Shown in pieces: positions 33,645 to 41,889 of a DNA stretch of 64,000 nt (positions are counted from its first letter, which is position 1; each line of letters opens with the position of its first letter). The position numbers and the translations under genes are program-made. The notes beneath the pieces were generated by a model. The model saw only the letters and a list, made by a program, of their open reading frames with translations, searched no databases and was not told the DNA's origin. Origin of the DNA: Bacillota bacterium (GTDB lineage: Bacteria; Bacillota; Clostridia; Christensenellales; UMGS416); the NCBI GenBank assembly GCA_023421955.1, contig JAEZSE010000031.1, forward strand, positions 1 through 64,000. Direction: 5' to 3'.

Positions 33645-34415
33645 TTAGTCACGCCCGCGCTCCTCCAAAGGCAGCAGCGGCTCATTGATTTGGGTTACGA
33701 ATTCAAACTGGTGGTTGTGCTTCTCATCTACCGAGGTGACTCCCTCCACATAGTGGATGTGTTTTTTACCCGCTCCCTTTCCATGCTTTCCAACGGGAAT
33801 CGCAGGGCCTGACAATTTGCAGACCACATGGAAATGCCCGAAATAATCCGTTCTTGTCCAGATCTTATGCACATGGCCACCGGGAATCTCAATCGCTTCC
33901 CCGGTCACACCGGCAAAGCGGTGGTTATGCCTTTCCAACCCTTCCTCAAAGAGCTTGGTGCTTCCCTCATACTCATGTACATGAGCCTGATCGTGATGCT
34001 GCGGTGGTTGGTCCGGGTGTCTCCCCTTCTCCTCTTCGTCATCCTCCATCGGTGCCAACCTGATGTCAATCTCTCGCTCTTCATCCTGTTCGTCGCGACG
34101 AGCACCCCGGCCATCGCGCCATTGGTCACCGTCGTCATCAAACAGCACTTCCACCTCATATGGGGCATCTCGTGGCTTGCGGTGCCTCTTGTCTTCGTTG
34201 CGTTCTTTCGCGTCGGTCCGTTCAACGGCACGGTCCGGATACCTCTCATGTGGCGGATCTTCCGGCTCCTCCGGGCCACAGTCACCGTCGCAGCAATCAT
34301 CATCGGAACGCTTGTTTCGTTTATTCATCTGGCATTCATCATACCAATCGCAGTAGCACCAATAAGTGTAGCAAAACTTTCGATTGGGATTGTTGTTGGG
34401 TCTTACAGCCGACAT
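33645..34415 (-). CDS. YmaF-domain protein with Cys/Asp-rich charged N-terminus
   Basis: 256 residues. The C-terminal 120 residues are His-rich with HxH pairs (AHVHEYEG, GHVHKIWTRT, GHFHVV, KHIHYVEG, KHNHQFEF), matching the YmaF type. Residues 1-140 are very charged, with CYTYWCYCDWYDEC near the start and long Asp/Glu/Arg stretches. No signal peptide. AGGAGG lies seven bases before the ATG. It is divergent from the BclA-like gene and has a sigmaK-like promoter. A spore-coat location is inference from context. Confidence 0.8.
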   Translation of the reverse strand: MSAVRPNNNPNRKFCYTYWCYCDWYDECQMNKRNKRSDDDCCDGDCGPEEPEDPPHERYPDRAVERTDAKERNEDKRHRKPRDAPYEVEVLFDDDGDQWRDGRGARRDEQDEEREIDIRLAPMEDDEEEKGRHPDQPPQHHDQAHVHEYEGSTKLFEEGLERHNHRFAGVTGEAIEIPGGHVHKIWTRTDYFGHFHVVCKLSGPAIPVGKHGKGAGKKHIHYVEGVTSVDEKHNHQFEFVTQINEPLLPLEERGRD

Positions 34416-34454
34416 CTAAGCGCCTCCTTCCAAACATGACCATGATCAATGGTA

Positions 34455-34483
34455 CATCATATGAAAATCGCGCCTGCAGGGTG
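34455..34483 (-). promoter_or_regulatory. Candidate sigmaK/E promoter of the YmaF-domain gene
   Basis: Minus strand: CACC (34480-34483), 16-bp spacer, CATATGATG (34455-34463), close to mACm-N16-CATAnnnTA. About 40 bp before the start codon. Confidence 0.45.
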
Positions 34484-34609
34484 ATGACCCACCAATCCAG
34501 TGCTCGCTTGGGCTCTGCTCGGGCTGAGCCATATATCTTTTAGCATATCCCAAGGTAAATTCATATCATGTATCAAACGGTATATCCAAACAGGAAAGGA
34601 GTATTCCAC

Positions 34610-35314
34610 ATGCCAAGATCTGAATATGGCGAACAAAACAGACAAAGCTCCGGCAGGGACCCTCGCGATTGCGAGCAACGCCGCTATTACGAGGAGCACC
34701 GCCGATTCGATGACTTCGAGGATGGCGACAGACGGAAGAAACATTGTGATGACGATTGGAAAGACGATAAGTGCCCCCACTGCCATGATTGGTGCAAGTG
34801 CCCGCCACCCTGGTGGTTCTGGCCCAGGGAAGATAAGAAGCACGATGAGCGCGATGAGGACAAGCACCGTAATGATGATGTGGAACTGGCAGCCTTCGGT
34901 TACGTCTATTCATTGACAGCCACCACGACTGTGGTGGCGCCCAATACCGATGTGGTGTTCAACAACAACGGTCCCCTTCGGAATATAACCCATTCACCCA
35001 GCACTCCACAGGTGCTCATTCAGAAGTCCGGGGTTTATCAAGTATATTATGGGGTGAATGCCACAGCCGGTGCCGGCGGCTTCATCTCTCTTGCGGTCAA
35101 CGGGATCGTGGATCCATCCACAACAATACCCGTCGCAACAGTGCCGTCAGAGACCTCCGGTAAAGTGCTTCTGAGTTTGAGACGGGGAGACATCCTCACG
35201 CTGCGCAACTCATCCACCCTCACGACGATCACGCTTGCCGCAGCGCCCAGCGTTGGCGCCCAGCTCACACTGGAGCGGATCGGCGATATCAACTGCAGAT
35301 CAGAAAACGACTGA
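34610..35314 (+). CDS. Exosporium-type protein with BclA-like C-terminal domain
   Basis: 234 residues. Residues 1-95 are charged and end in a Cys/His/Trp cluster (DDKCPHCHDWCKCPPPWWFW). Residues 105-234 form a jelly-roll-like domain (FGYVYSLTATTTVV; SGVYQVYYGVNATAGAGG; KVLLSLRRGDILTLRNSS; LTLERIG) that resembles the C-terminus of exosporium collagen-like proteins such as BclA. The collagen GXX repeats usual before it are absent. Start at 34610: AAAGGAG nine bases before. Probably on the spore surface. Confidence 0.8.
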   Translation: MPRSEYGEQNRQSSGRDPRDCEQRRYYEEHRRFDDFEDGDRRKKHCDDDWKDDKCPHCHDWCKCPPPWWFWPREDKKHDERDEDKHRNDDVELAAFGYVYSLTATTTVVAPNTDVVFNNNGPLRNITHSPSTPQVLIQKSGVYQVYYGVNATAGAGGFISLAVNGIVDPSTTIPVATVPSETSGKVLLSLRRGDILTLRNSSTLTTITLAAAPSVGAQLTLERIGDINCRSEND

Positions 35315-35341
35315 CCCTCGAAAAAAGAATTCCCCTACCCC

Positions 35342-35374
35342 CTGCTGCCCGCAACAAGCGGGCAGCAGCTTTTC
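35342..35374 (+). terminator. Rho-independent terminator after the BclA-like gene
   Basis: Perfect 11-bp stem CTGCTGCCCGC with GCGGGCAGCAG, followed by CTTTTC. Confidence 0.85.
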
Positions 35375-35433
35375 ACTACAAAAGAATGCATCCGCAGATA
35401 TCCGAAGCAGGATACATGAATATATCCGCAAGG

Positions 35434-35462
35434 AACGCCTGAAGGATGCAATTCATATGATA
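35434..35462 (+). promoter_or_regulatory. Candidate sigmaK promoter
   Basis: AAC at 35434-35436, 17-bp spacer, then CATATGATA (35454-35462), a full match to CATAnnnTA. 41 bp before the start of the charged small protein. Confidence 0.55.
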
Positions 35463-35503
35463 TGAGTGAGCACAGGCTCAAATCACAGTAAAGGAGAATT
35501 ATC

Positions 35504-35773
35504 ATGGCATACTATCGCCGTATCGAAAACAACGGGCGCAACGATGGCTACAACTTCCGTGAGGAAAAACGCGGATGGGAAGAAGAAAAGGAATGGGACG
35601 ACGAGAAGGAGATGGAAGACGAATACGAGTATGACGGGCGGGATAAGTGCAAGAAGTATCCCAAAAAGCCCTGCTTCTCCGATGAGAAGAAGTGCAAGTT
35701 TGAGTTTCCTCTCAAAGTCATTGTCAAAGTGGTTCCGATCGACGACCACCACGACAAGAAATACTACGACTGA
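35504..35773 (+). CDS. Highly charged small protein (spore-coat-like)
   Basis: 89 residues, over half charged (REEKRGWEEEKEWDDEKEME), with three Cys (residues 49-65) and a Tyr-rich end (HHDKKYYD). AAAGGAG precedes the ATG. No known fold recognised; composition and the sigmaK-like promoter fit a coat or crust component. The last 30 residues alternate hydrophobic residues (FPLKVIVKVVPI), a possible beta strand pair. Confidence 0.7.
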   Translation: MAYYRRIENNGRNDGYNFREEKRGWEEEKEWDDEKEMEDEYEYDGRDKCKKYPKKPCFSDEKKCKFEFPLKVIVKVVPIDDHHDKKYYD

Positions 35774-35783
35774 TCCCATCAGC

Positions 35784-35810
35784 CAAGCACTCATCAGGGA
35801 TGAGTGCTTG
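35784..35810. terminator. Perfect hairpin between the charged protein gene and sigE
   Basis: CAAGCACTCATC pairs with GATGAGTGCTTG with a 3-nt loop. Neither side has a T-tract, so termination is uncertain, but its place between convergent genes fits a shared terminator. Confidence 0.5.
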
Positions 35811-35836
35811 TACATAGGATCAATTAGCTGCACTCA

Positions 35837-36544
35837 TCAGGCCATCTTGGACATTTCCCGCTTTAACCGTGTGATGATCCTTTTTTCAAGCCTGGAAATA
35901 TATGATTGCGAGATTCCCAGAATTACCGCCACTTCTTTCTGCGTTCGCCGGGCATGGCCCGAAAGCCCAAAACGCATTTGCATGATGTTGCGCTCACGGG
36001 AGTTGAGCCGCTGCATAGCCACGCGCAGCAGCTGCATATCCACATCCTCCTCAATGCTGGAATACACAAGATCAGTATCGGTGCCCAAAATATCGGATAA
36101 TAGCAATTCGTTGCCGTCCCAATCAGTGTTCAACGGCTCGTCAAAGCTCACCTCGCTGCGGGCCCGGGCGCTGCGTCTCAGGTGCATCAGGATCTCGTTC
36201 TCGATGCAGCGGGAGGCATAGGTGGCAAGCTTGATCTTCTTCACCGGGTCAAAGGTGTTCACCGCCTTGATAAGCCCTATCGTGCCAATGGAAATCAGAT
36301 CTTCAAGCCCCACGCCGGTGTTGTCAAATTTACGGGCTATATAGACCACAAGCCTCAGGTTGCGCTCGATCAGCATCGTGCGCACGCTTTCGTCTCCTTC
36401 GCGCAGCCTGCGTAAATATTCGCTCTCTTCCCTTGGCTTTAGCGGCGGGGGAAGGGGCTGACTGCCCTCAATGTAGTAAACACCCTGCAGCCTTGCGGTC
36501 ACACGGAGCACAAATGCTCTCAACCACTCAATGAACCTGGTCAT
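35837..36544 (-). CDS. sigE: Sporulation sigma factor SigE (pro-form, mother cell, early)
   Basis: 235 residues. The N-terminal 27 or so residues are the hydrophobic pro-sequence (FIEWLRAFVLRVTARLQGVY) ending at YYIEGSQPLPPPL, where SpoIIGA cleaves. Regions 2.2-2.4 (EDLISIGTIGLIKAVNTF; ATYASRCIENEILMHLRR) and 4.2 (RTQKEVAVILGISQSYISRL) are complete. It directs early mother-cell genes. ATG 36544 with GGGAGG seven bases upstream. 25 bp after spoIIGA. Confidence 0.97.
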   Translation of the reverse strand: MTRFIEWLRAFVLRVTARLQGVYYIEGSQPLPPPLKPREESEYLRRLREGDESVRTMLIERNLRLVVYIARKFDNTGVGLEDLISIGTIGLIKAVNTFDPVKKIKLATYASRCIENEILMHLRRSARARSEVSFDEPLNTDWDGNELLLSDILGTDTDLVYSSIEEDVDMQLLRVAMQRLNSRERNIMQMRFGLSGHARRTQKEVAVILGISQSYISRLEKRIITRLKREMSKMA

Positions 36545-36569
36545 GTCACTACCTCCCATATCCCACTTC

Positions 36570-37364
36570 TTATTCCAGCACCGCCGGAGGCAGCAATGCG
36601 TCCACCCCGCCTGCAAAGGCACTGCAACTCGCCGCCAGATACATATCACCTGCGTTGCGCCAACGGCCCCGCAACAGCACTTCCACCCGGTCTGCAGGCA
36701 CAGCCCGCACTGTGGCAATGCCATCGCCCGCTGTGCTGAAAGGCACCACAACCATTTCTCCGCCATTGTCTAACCGGGTCGCCAGCTTCCTATCCAGCAG
36801 CATCACGGGCACACCAGAAAAAGGTACCCGGAGCAGGTTGCCGGTGTCCAGCAACCCATCAAGCTCCATGCGCTTGCCACCAAACCACACCCTCACGGCA
36901 ACCCGATGACCCGATCCTCCGCGTCTGCGCAGCGCTGAAGCAGAAAACACAATCATCGCTCCAGCACCAAGAAATGCCAGCAGCAACGCATTGTGGCTCA
37001 ACCGCACCGTGCCGGCCATGGAGCCCAGGTTATCCAGCAGAACCTCTGCAGCCAGCGCCCCTCCACCTCCCACCGCCGTCACACCCACGATGGAACCCCA
37101 ACCCTTCAGCAGAGTGAGCCAACTTTTCACCGGCCAGGCTGCGAGTGCCATCAGAACTGACAAAAATACCTTGGGCAGGATTCCATCCAGCACCACGCAG
37201 AAAGGCAGCAACGCCGCCGCCGCGTACAGCCCTCCCAGCGCCGACGCACCTAAATAACGGAGCAGCCGGGCCCGCTGGCCTGAAAGCCTTCCGGCAATGG
37301 TGAGCACCAACAGATTCATCACCATGTTGACCGCGAACACCGGCTCCAGATAAACCCTACCCAT
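36570..37364 (-). CDS. spoIIGA: Sporulation sigma-E factor-processing peptidase SpoIIGA
   Basis: 264 residues. About five membrane segments occupy residues 1-140 (VFAVNMVMNLLVLTIAGRLS onward); the soluble C-terminus carries the aspartic-protease motif DTGN (GLLDTGNLLRVPFSG), where many homologues have DSGN. It cleaves pro-SigE at the septum after a forespore signal. GTG at 37367 is an alternative start directly before the ATG. Operon with sigE. Confidence 0.94.
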   Translation of the reverse strand: MGRVYLEPVFAVNMVMNLLVLTIAGRLSGQRARLLRYLGASALGGLYAAAALLPFCVVLDGILPKVFLSVLMALAAWPVKSWLTLLKGWGSIVGVTAVGGGGALAAEVLLDNLGSMAGTVRLSHNALLLAFLGAGAMIVFSASALRRRGGSGHRVAVRVWFGGKRMELDGLLDTGNLLRVPFSGVPVMLLDRKLATRLDNGGEMVVVPFSTAGDGIATVRAVPADRVEVLLRGRWRNAGDMYLAASCSAFAGGVDALLPPAVLE

Positions 37365-37621
37365 CACTGGAAACCTCTACCCTATCAATATGTGAACTCA
37401 TTCTAATATATCAACGGTTTGGAAAATGTTGTTTTGCGCGCAACACATCGGGTAACTTATGTAAAATCAAGGGGGTTTTCCCCTCAATGCCTACACGCTG
37501 GAAGCAGTTAAGCCGAATAAACAAATGATTATCCTTTATGAATATTAGTTCCATTCGATGCTAAAATAAGCTAATATAGGACTGTTATCATTCATACCAT
37601 CATCGGAGAGGAGATGCCTTA

Positions 37622-38776
37622 TTGATTGAAGTCCGGGAGCTCAAAAAGACGCGTCGGCAAATTGGCGCGTTCATCCGTTTCGCATGGCAGATCTATGAGA
37701 ACGATCCCAATTTCGTGCCACCTCTGATATCCGATCAGTTGAAGTCGCTGATGGGGATTCACAATGCCCTGTTTGATAACGGCGAGCAAGCTTTCCTGAT
37801 GGCCTGGCGCGACGGTAAGCCAGCGGCCCGCGTGTTGGTGGGCACCAATGAGCAGCTGAACCGGGTGAAGGGCTATCAGCAGGGTTACCTGTCACTTTTT
37901 GAGTGCGTGGATGATCAGACTGTGGCAAACACACTATTGGACGCCGCCGCCAAATGGCTGACTGACCGGGGCATGAACCGTGTGATCGGCCCGGAGAACT
38001 ACACCTATGACGATTTCGGCAAGGGGCTTCTGGTGCAAGGGTTTGACGGCCCCCCAGTGCTGTTTGGCACATACAACCCGGCATATTACGACAAACTTTT
38101 TTCCAACTGGGGCTTTCATAAGCAGCAGGATCACTTCGCGTATTTCATCAGCCTGGATCAATTTCACCCGGAAAAATATCAGAACATCTGCAGCCATGCC
38201 ATGGAGCGCTTCGGTTTCCGTGTGGATCGTCTGGACCTGGACCATCACTTTGAGCGCGAGGTGAAAGACATCACCTATGTGCTCTCCACCGGCATGCCGG
38301 AGCTGCTTGACCAACTGGCACCGCCCACTGAGGATGACATCCGTGCGGAGGCCAACATGCTCAAGGCAATGGCCGACATGGACTTGATCTATCTGGCCCG
38401 CTCCGGTGACCGCGCCATCGGCTTTGTGTTGGCCATGCCTGACTACAATCAGATCATTCGGCGCATGAACGGCCACATGGTGTCGCCGGCGCTGCTTGGA
38501 CTGTTGAAAGAGCGCCTGCGGGCCAAGGGCTTCCCGGTGGCAGGCAGGGTTGTGGACGGCTTGCGGCTTATCGTGATGTTCGTGGTGCCAGATTTCCAGA
38601 ACAAGGCTGTGACAGGCGCGATGGCGCTGCGCGTCTATGAGGCAGCTCTGCGAAAACAATACAAATGGGCTGAGATATCTACAATTGACGAACGCAACAT
38701 TTTTTCAATGAACAGCGCGATCAAATCTGGAGCCAAAATCTACCGCGTTTACAGGACCTACGAAAAGAGCATTTGA
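37622..38776 (+). CDS. GNAT-like acyltransferase family protein
   Basis: 384 residues. It looks like two GNAT-type halves: IEVRELKKTRRQIGAFIRFA with FVPPLISDQ near the N-terminus, and a second half with YLARSGDRAIGFVLAMPDYN and a conserved end (EISTIDERNIFSMNSAIKSG). The pattern matches a widespread family annotated as uncharacterised N-acetyltransferase. Substrate unknown. The TTG start has GGAGAGGAG upstream. Single-gene unit closed by a terminator. Confidence 0.8.
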   Translation: MIEVRELKKTRRQIGAFIRFAWQIYENDPNFVPPLISDQLKSLMGIHNALFDNGEQAFLMAWRDGKPAARVLVGTNEQLNRVKGYQQGYLSLFECVDDQTVANTLLDAAAKWLTDRGMNRVIGPENYTYDDFGKGLLVQGFDGPPVLFGTYNPAYYDKLFSNWGFHKQQDHFAYFISLDQFHPEKYQNICSHAMERFGFRVDRLDLDHHFEREVKDITYVLSTGMPELLDQLAPPTEDDIRAEANMLKAMADMDLIYLARSGDRAIGFVLAMPDYNQIIRRMNGHMVSPALLGLLKERLRAKGFPVAGRVVDGLRLIVMFVVPDFQNKAVTGAMALRVYEAALRKQYKWAEISTIDERNIFSMNSAIKSGAKIYRVYRTYEKSI

Positions 38777-38791
38777 GATGCCCCATCGATA

Positions 38792-38816
38792 AAAGGCTCC
38801 CGCAAGGGAGCCTTTC
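38792..38816 (+). terminator. Rho-independent terminator
   Basis: AAAGGCTCCC with GGGAGCCTTT, GCAA tetraloop, 15 bp after the GNAT-like gene. Confidence 0.85.
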
Positions 38817-38889
38817 GAACACCCAAATCTTCTGGCGAATATGATTATTACGGGTCCTTCGGCCACTCATACGTCAGGAGGTTTATCCT

Positions 38890-39747
38890 ATGAGACCATA
38901 TCCACCGGTGCCCAACGGTTACATGCCGGGGTACATAACGGGCTGGAACCCGTGCCTGCAGCAACCCGCCAATTACAGCTATCCGTTTGGTGTATACCAA
39001 CCGACAACCGAGTCGGGCGGTGCGATCCCACCAATCCCACAGCCCACCACGATGTGCCCCGATGGCACGATGCCCTATACGGTGGAGGAAGGCGACACAT
39101 TATATAACATCGCCCGGATGAATGGCACGACTGTGCAGCAACTGCTGGCTGTCAACCCTAGCCTGAATGAGATGTCCATGCTGTATATCGGTCAGATGCT
39201 CTGCGTACCGATGTCCAAGCCCTGTGACGGCCAAAATTACACTGTGCAGGTGGGAGATACTTTCTATAGCATCGCAAAGAAGTTTGGCATCACCACCAAT
39301 GAATTGATGGCAGCCAACCCAGGCCTTAACGGCAACAATCTGATGGCAGGCATCCTGATCTGCATCCCCGCACCGGCGATGATGCCCTGCCCCACCGGCT
39401 CGATGAGCTACCTCGTCACCAACGGCGACACACTCACCAGCATTGCCGAACGGTTCAGCGTATCCGTGTATTCGCTCACAGTGGCCAACCCCGGTTTCTC
39501 CTCAGAAAACCTGATGCCCGGCACACGCCTGTGCATCGCGCCATTTGCCTGTCTTCCAGCCTGTGTAGAAAGCGAACGCTACATGATTGGCGAGGGTGAG
39601 GACCTGCTAAAGCTGGCGGAGAAATTTCAGGTTTCCACCGATGACCTGCTAAGAGCCAACCCCTTCGCGCCACCCTGCTGGTTTTTGCCGGGCAACAGCA
39701 TTTGCTTGCCGGCCAATGCCACGATTCCTGGAAAGAAAACCAGATAA
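38890..39747 (+). CDS. Four-LysM protein without signal peptide (spore-associated type)
   Basis: 285 residues. Four LysM-like units follow one another from about residue 60: MPYTVEEGDTLYNIARMNGT, NYTVQVGDTFYSIAKKFGIT, MSYLVTNGDTLTSIAERFSV and RYMIGEGEDLLKLAEKFQVS. Units are bounded by Cys residues, which suggests cross-linking. The N-terminal 55 residues are Pro/Tyr/Asn-rich. Without a signal peptide the protein should stay in the mother cell and bind spore cortex or coat, as SafA-like proteins do; this is inference. AGGAGG lies before the ATG. Confidence 0.87.
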   Translation: MRPYPPVPNGYMPGYITGWNPCLQQPANYSYPFGVYQPTTESGGAIPPIPQPTTMCPDGTMPYTVEEGDTLYNIARMNGTTVQQLLAVNPSLNEMSMLYIGQMLCVPMSKPCDGQNYTVQVGDTFYSIAKKFGITTNELMAANPGLNGNNLMAGILICIPAPAMMPCPTGSMSYLVTNGDTLTSIAERFSVSVYSLTVANPGFSSENLMPGTRLCIAPFACLPACVESERYMIGEGEDLLKLAEKFQVSTDDLLRANPFAPPCWFLPGNSICLPANATIPGKKTR

Positions 39748-39761
39748 CCGGACAAAACCTG

Positions 39762-39798
39762 ACAAAACAGAATGGGCGGAAATAAATCCCGCCCATTC
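39762..39798 (-). terminator. Terminator of the DUF975 gene
   Basis: GAATGGGCGG pairs with CCGCCCATTC; on the minus strand the tail is TGTTTTGT. Lies 22 bp after the stop. Confidence 0.75.
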
Positions 39799-39819
39799 GC
39801 AACATATCACATAATCCAA

Positions 39820-40629
39820 TCAAACAGAGGCTTCCGGCAGCGGTTGGTTGAGTTCCTCCGCGGTGCAAAGGCCGCGCTCGATTGCCTGCTGACGCAAAAC
39901 CACATAGAGCTCTGCCTTGGTCGCATAGATATACGGGTTCAAAAAGAGCAACCCAATGCCACAGGTCAGCAATCCAAGCAAGCCCCAGCCAATGAATGAA
40001 AGGTCCAGCACAAAAATATCAAACTTTTGCCCAGCTGTCATCGCCATGCTCAGCTTCAGAGCGCGCTTGTAATCCATGCCCGGATTGTCCGCCAAGAGAT
40101 ATGGCACCATGCTGTAGGCATACCCTTTGACGATACCGGGGATGATGAGCAGCAGTGTCCAGAGCGTCCAGAACAACAATCTCCAAGCCATGGCTTTGAC
40201 CGTGTTGATATATCTGCCGTTGCGGAATGAGTAGAATAGGTTCACAAAGTCAGTCCGGTCCTGCCTGGCCTCCAGAAAGTAACGGTTCATCCCCGCCTCG
40301 ATTGGGCCCCCGAGGAAAATCTGCCACGCATAGCTGATGGCCATAACGATCAACGCGACCACAGAAAAGACAGCTACCCCGGTGAGAATCATCATCAACG
40401 CAGTGATAAAGTTCGGATCGCTGATGTCCAGACTTCCAAACCGGTCGCCATAGTTGTTGTAGTGATTCATGGAGCGCCAGTTGGAATTTCCAAAATTGAA
40501 GTTAAATGTAGGCCCACCACGACCGCCACCGCTCAGGAGGCCCCCCAAAAACGTTACCAGGAATGCCATCCAGTAGTATTTGCTTAATCCAAACTTTGCC
40601 CTGTCCTTCAATTGCTCACGAGTCCACAT
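39820..40629 (-). CDS. DUF975 family membrane protein
   Basis: 269 residues. N-terminus WTREQLKDRAKFGLSKYYWM, a glycine-rich loop (GGLLSGGGRGGPTFNFNFG), then four to five membrane segments, ending with a cytosolic tail; NPGMDYKRALKLSMAMTAGQ is the conserved DUF975 core. Function unknown. The ATG at 40629, with GGAGG eight bases upstream, is preferred to the frame start at 40656. Confidence 0.85.
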   Translation of the reverse strand: MWTREQLKDRAKFGLSKYYWMAFLVTFLGGLLSGGGRGGPTFNFNFGNSNWRSMNHYNNYGDRFGSLDISDPNFITALMMILTGVAVFSVVALIVMAISYAWQIFLGGPIEAGMNRYFLEARQDRTDFVNLFYSFRNGRYINTVKAMAWRLLFWTLWTLLLIIPGIVKGYAYSMVPYLLADNPGMDYKRALKLSMAMTAGQKFDIFVLDLSFIGWGLLGLLTCGIGLLFLNPYIYATKAELYVVLRQQAIERGLCTAEELNQPLPEASV

Positions 40630-40821
40630 TGCCAATTCCTCCATCCACATTTTCACATTGATTATATACTTTATGGCCGAGCACCGTCATCACATGCTTG
40701 TTGAAAACATCAAAACACGCGCTCAAAACAGCATGCAAGCGTTTGAGTATTCAAATGCAACGACTGTTTATTACACCTGATCGGGGAGAAACTAAATCAA
40801 GAAAAAAACGGAGTTGATGAA

Positions 40822-41574
40822 ATGGTGCCTGAAACGCCGACGCCCACCGACCCGGAGCAGCCCAACACCCCACAGCAAAATGATGACAACACCGCAAACT
40901 ACGGCACACCACCGCAGGTGCAACCTCTCGCCCCGAAAAGCCCCATCCACTGCATCACGATCGTGGGGCAGATCGAGGGCCACATGGTGCTGCCCTCAAA
41001 CAACAAAACCACCAAGTATGAGCACATCATCCCGATGCTGGTCGCCATTGAGGAAAGCCCAGACATCAAGGGCTTCCTGGTGCTGCTAAATACTGTTGGC
41101 GGCGATGTGGAAGCCGGGCTGGCCATCTCTGAGCTGATCGCGGGAATGTCCAAACCATCCGTATCAGTGGTTCTGGGTGGAGGCCACAGCATCGGCGTAC
41201 CTCTGGCGGTGAGCACCACATGGTCATTCATTGCGCCAACCGCTACAATGACGATCCACCCGGTTCGCTTGAACGGCATGGTCATCAGCGCGCCGCAGAC
41301 ATTCGACTACCTGAACAAGATGCAGGATCGCGTGGTGTCCTTCGTGACACAACACAGCAGTATCAAGCGCGAACAGTTGATGGAAATGCTGACCCGCACC
41401 GGTGAACTGGCCAACGATATGGGTACAATTCTGATCGGCCCGGAAGCAGTAGCCTGCGGTCTGATTGATGAAACGGGCTCGCTTCAAATGGCACTTGCCA
41501 AGCTGAGAGAATTGATCGCAAAAGAAGAAGCTCAAATAAAGGAAGAGCCAAAGCAGGAGGAAAACCTATCATGA
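40822..41574 (+). CDS. tepA: ClpP-like translocation-enhancing protease TepA
   Basis: 250 residues. A Pro/Gln-rich N-terminal tail (residues 1-38) precedes a ClpP/SppA-like crotonase fold: ITIVGQIEGHMVLP, VLLNTVGGDVEAGLAISELI, the nucleophile Ser in GGGHSIGVPLAVS, and His in MTIHPVR. TepA is a conserved protein of endospore formers linked to secretion and to degradation of small acid-soluble proteins. It overlaps the ylzJ-like gene by 4 bp. Confidence 0.93.
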   Translation: MVPETPTPTDPEQPNTPQQNDDNTANYGTPPQVQPLAPKSPIHCITIVGQIEGHMVLPSNNKTTKYEHIIPMLVAIEESPDIKGFLVLLNTVGGDVEAGLAISELIAGMSKPSVSVVLGGGHSIGVPLAVSTTWSFIAPTATMTIHPVRLNGMVISAPQTFDYLNKMQDRVVSFVTQHSSIKREQLMEMLTRTGELANDMGTILIGPEAVACGLIDETGSLQMALAKLRELIAKEEAQIKEEPKQEENLS

Positions 41575-41753
41575 TCTATAGCATCATTCCAGCACGGGTG
41601 ATCCTGGAGCACCCTGCGGAATATAAACCGCCGGAGATCCCAACCATGTCTTGGAAAGGTGCGCAGACCGTTGTGGAGAGCGGCTGCGTCCGCCATTCGA
41701 TGAGCAGCAATACATTTGATTACCTGAGTGTGGGTCCAGGCAGCCGGATCTAG
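41571..41753 (+). CDS. YlzJ-like protein
   Basis: 60 residues, MIYSIIPARVILEHPAEYKP at the N-terminus, overlapping tepA by the ATGA stop/start. Short proteins of this type follow tepA in Bacillus and Clostridia (YlzJ). Recognition is from position and size plus the N-terminal pattern. Function unknown. Confidence 0.78.
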   Translation: MIYSIIPARVILEHPAEYKPPEIPTMSWKGAQTVVESGCVRHSMSSNTFDYLSVGPGSRI

Positions 41754-41889
41754 AAGCTGCACCCCCACCTTCTTTCAATCCCCCCTATATCTCTTTGTTT
41801 CTTCATGCCAAGAGTCCGAATTTGCTCATTGTTGCGCTCCTGCTTGCATATTTGTATGTGTATCCCTATAATCCAAAGGAGCGAGAACG

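Noticed and set aside
35466..36221. 251-codon plus-strand frame across the charged-protein gene and into sigE
   Set aside because: It runs through a sporulation sigma factor in antisense and a hairpin; the 89-codon frame has the ribosome binding site.
38868..38876. CATACGTCA as a sigmaK promoter for the LysM gene
   Set aside because: The start site would fall within the AGGAGG ribosome binding site and the last bases miss the consensus.
41844..41872. TTGCAT-17-TATAAT before the GDT1-family gene
   Set aside because: Good match, but transcription would start inside the ribosome binding site, leaving about ten leader bases; not listed as a feature.
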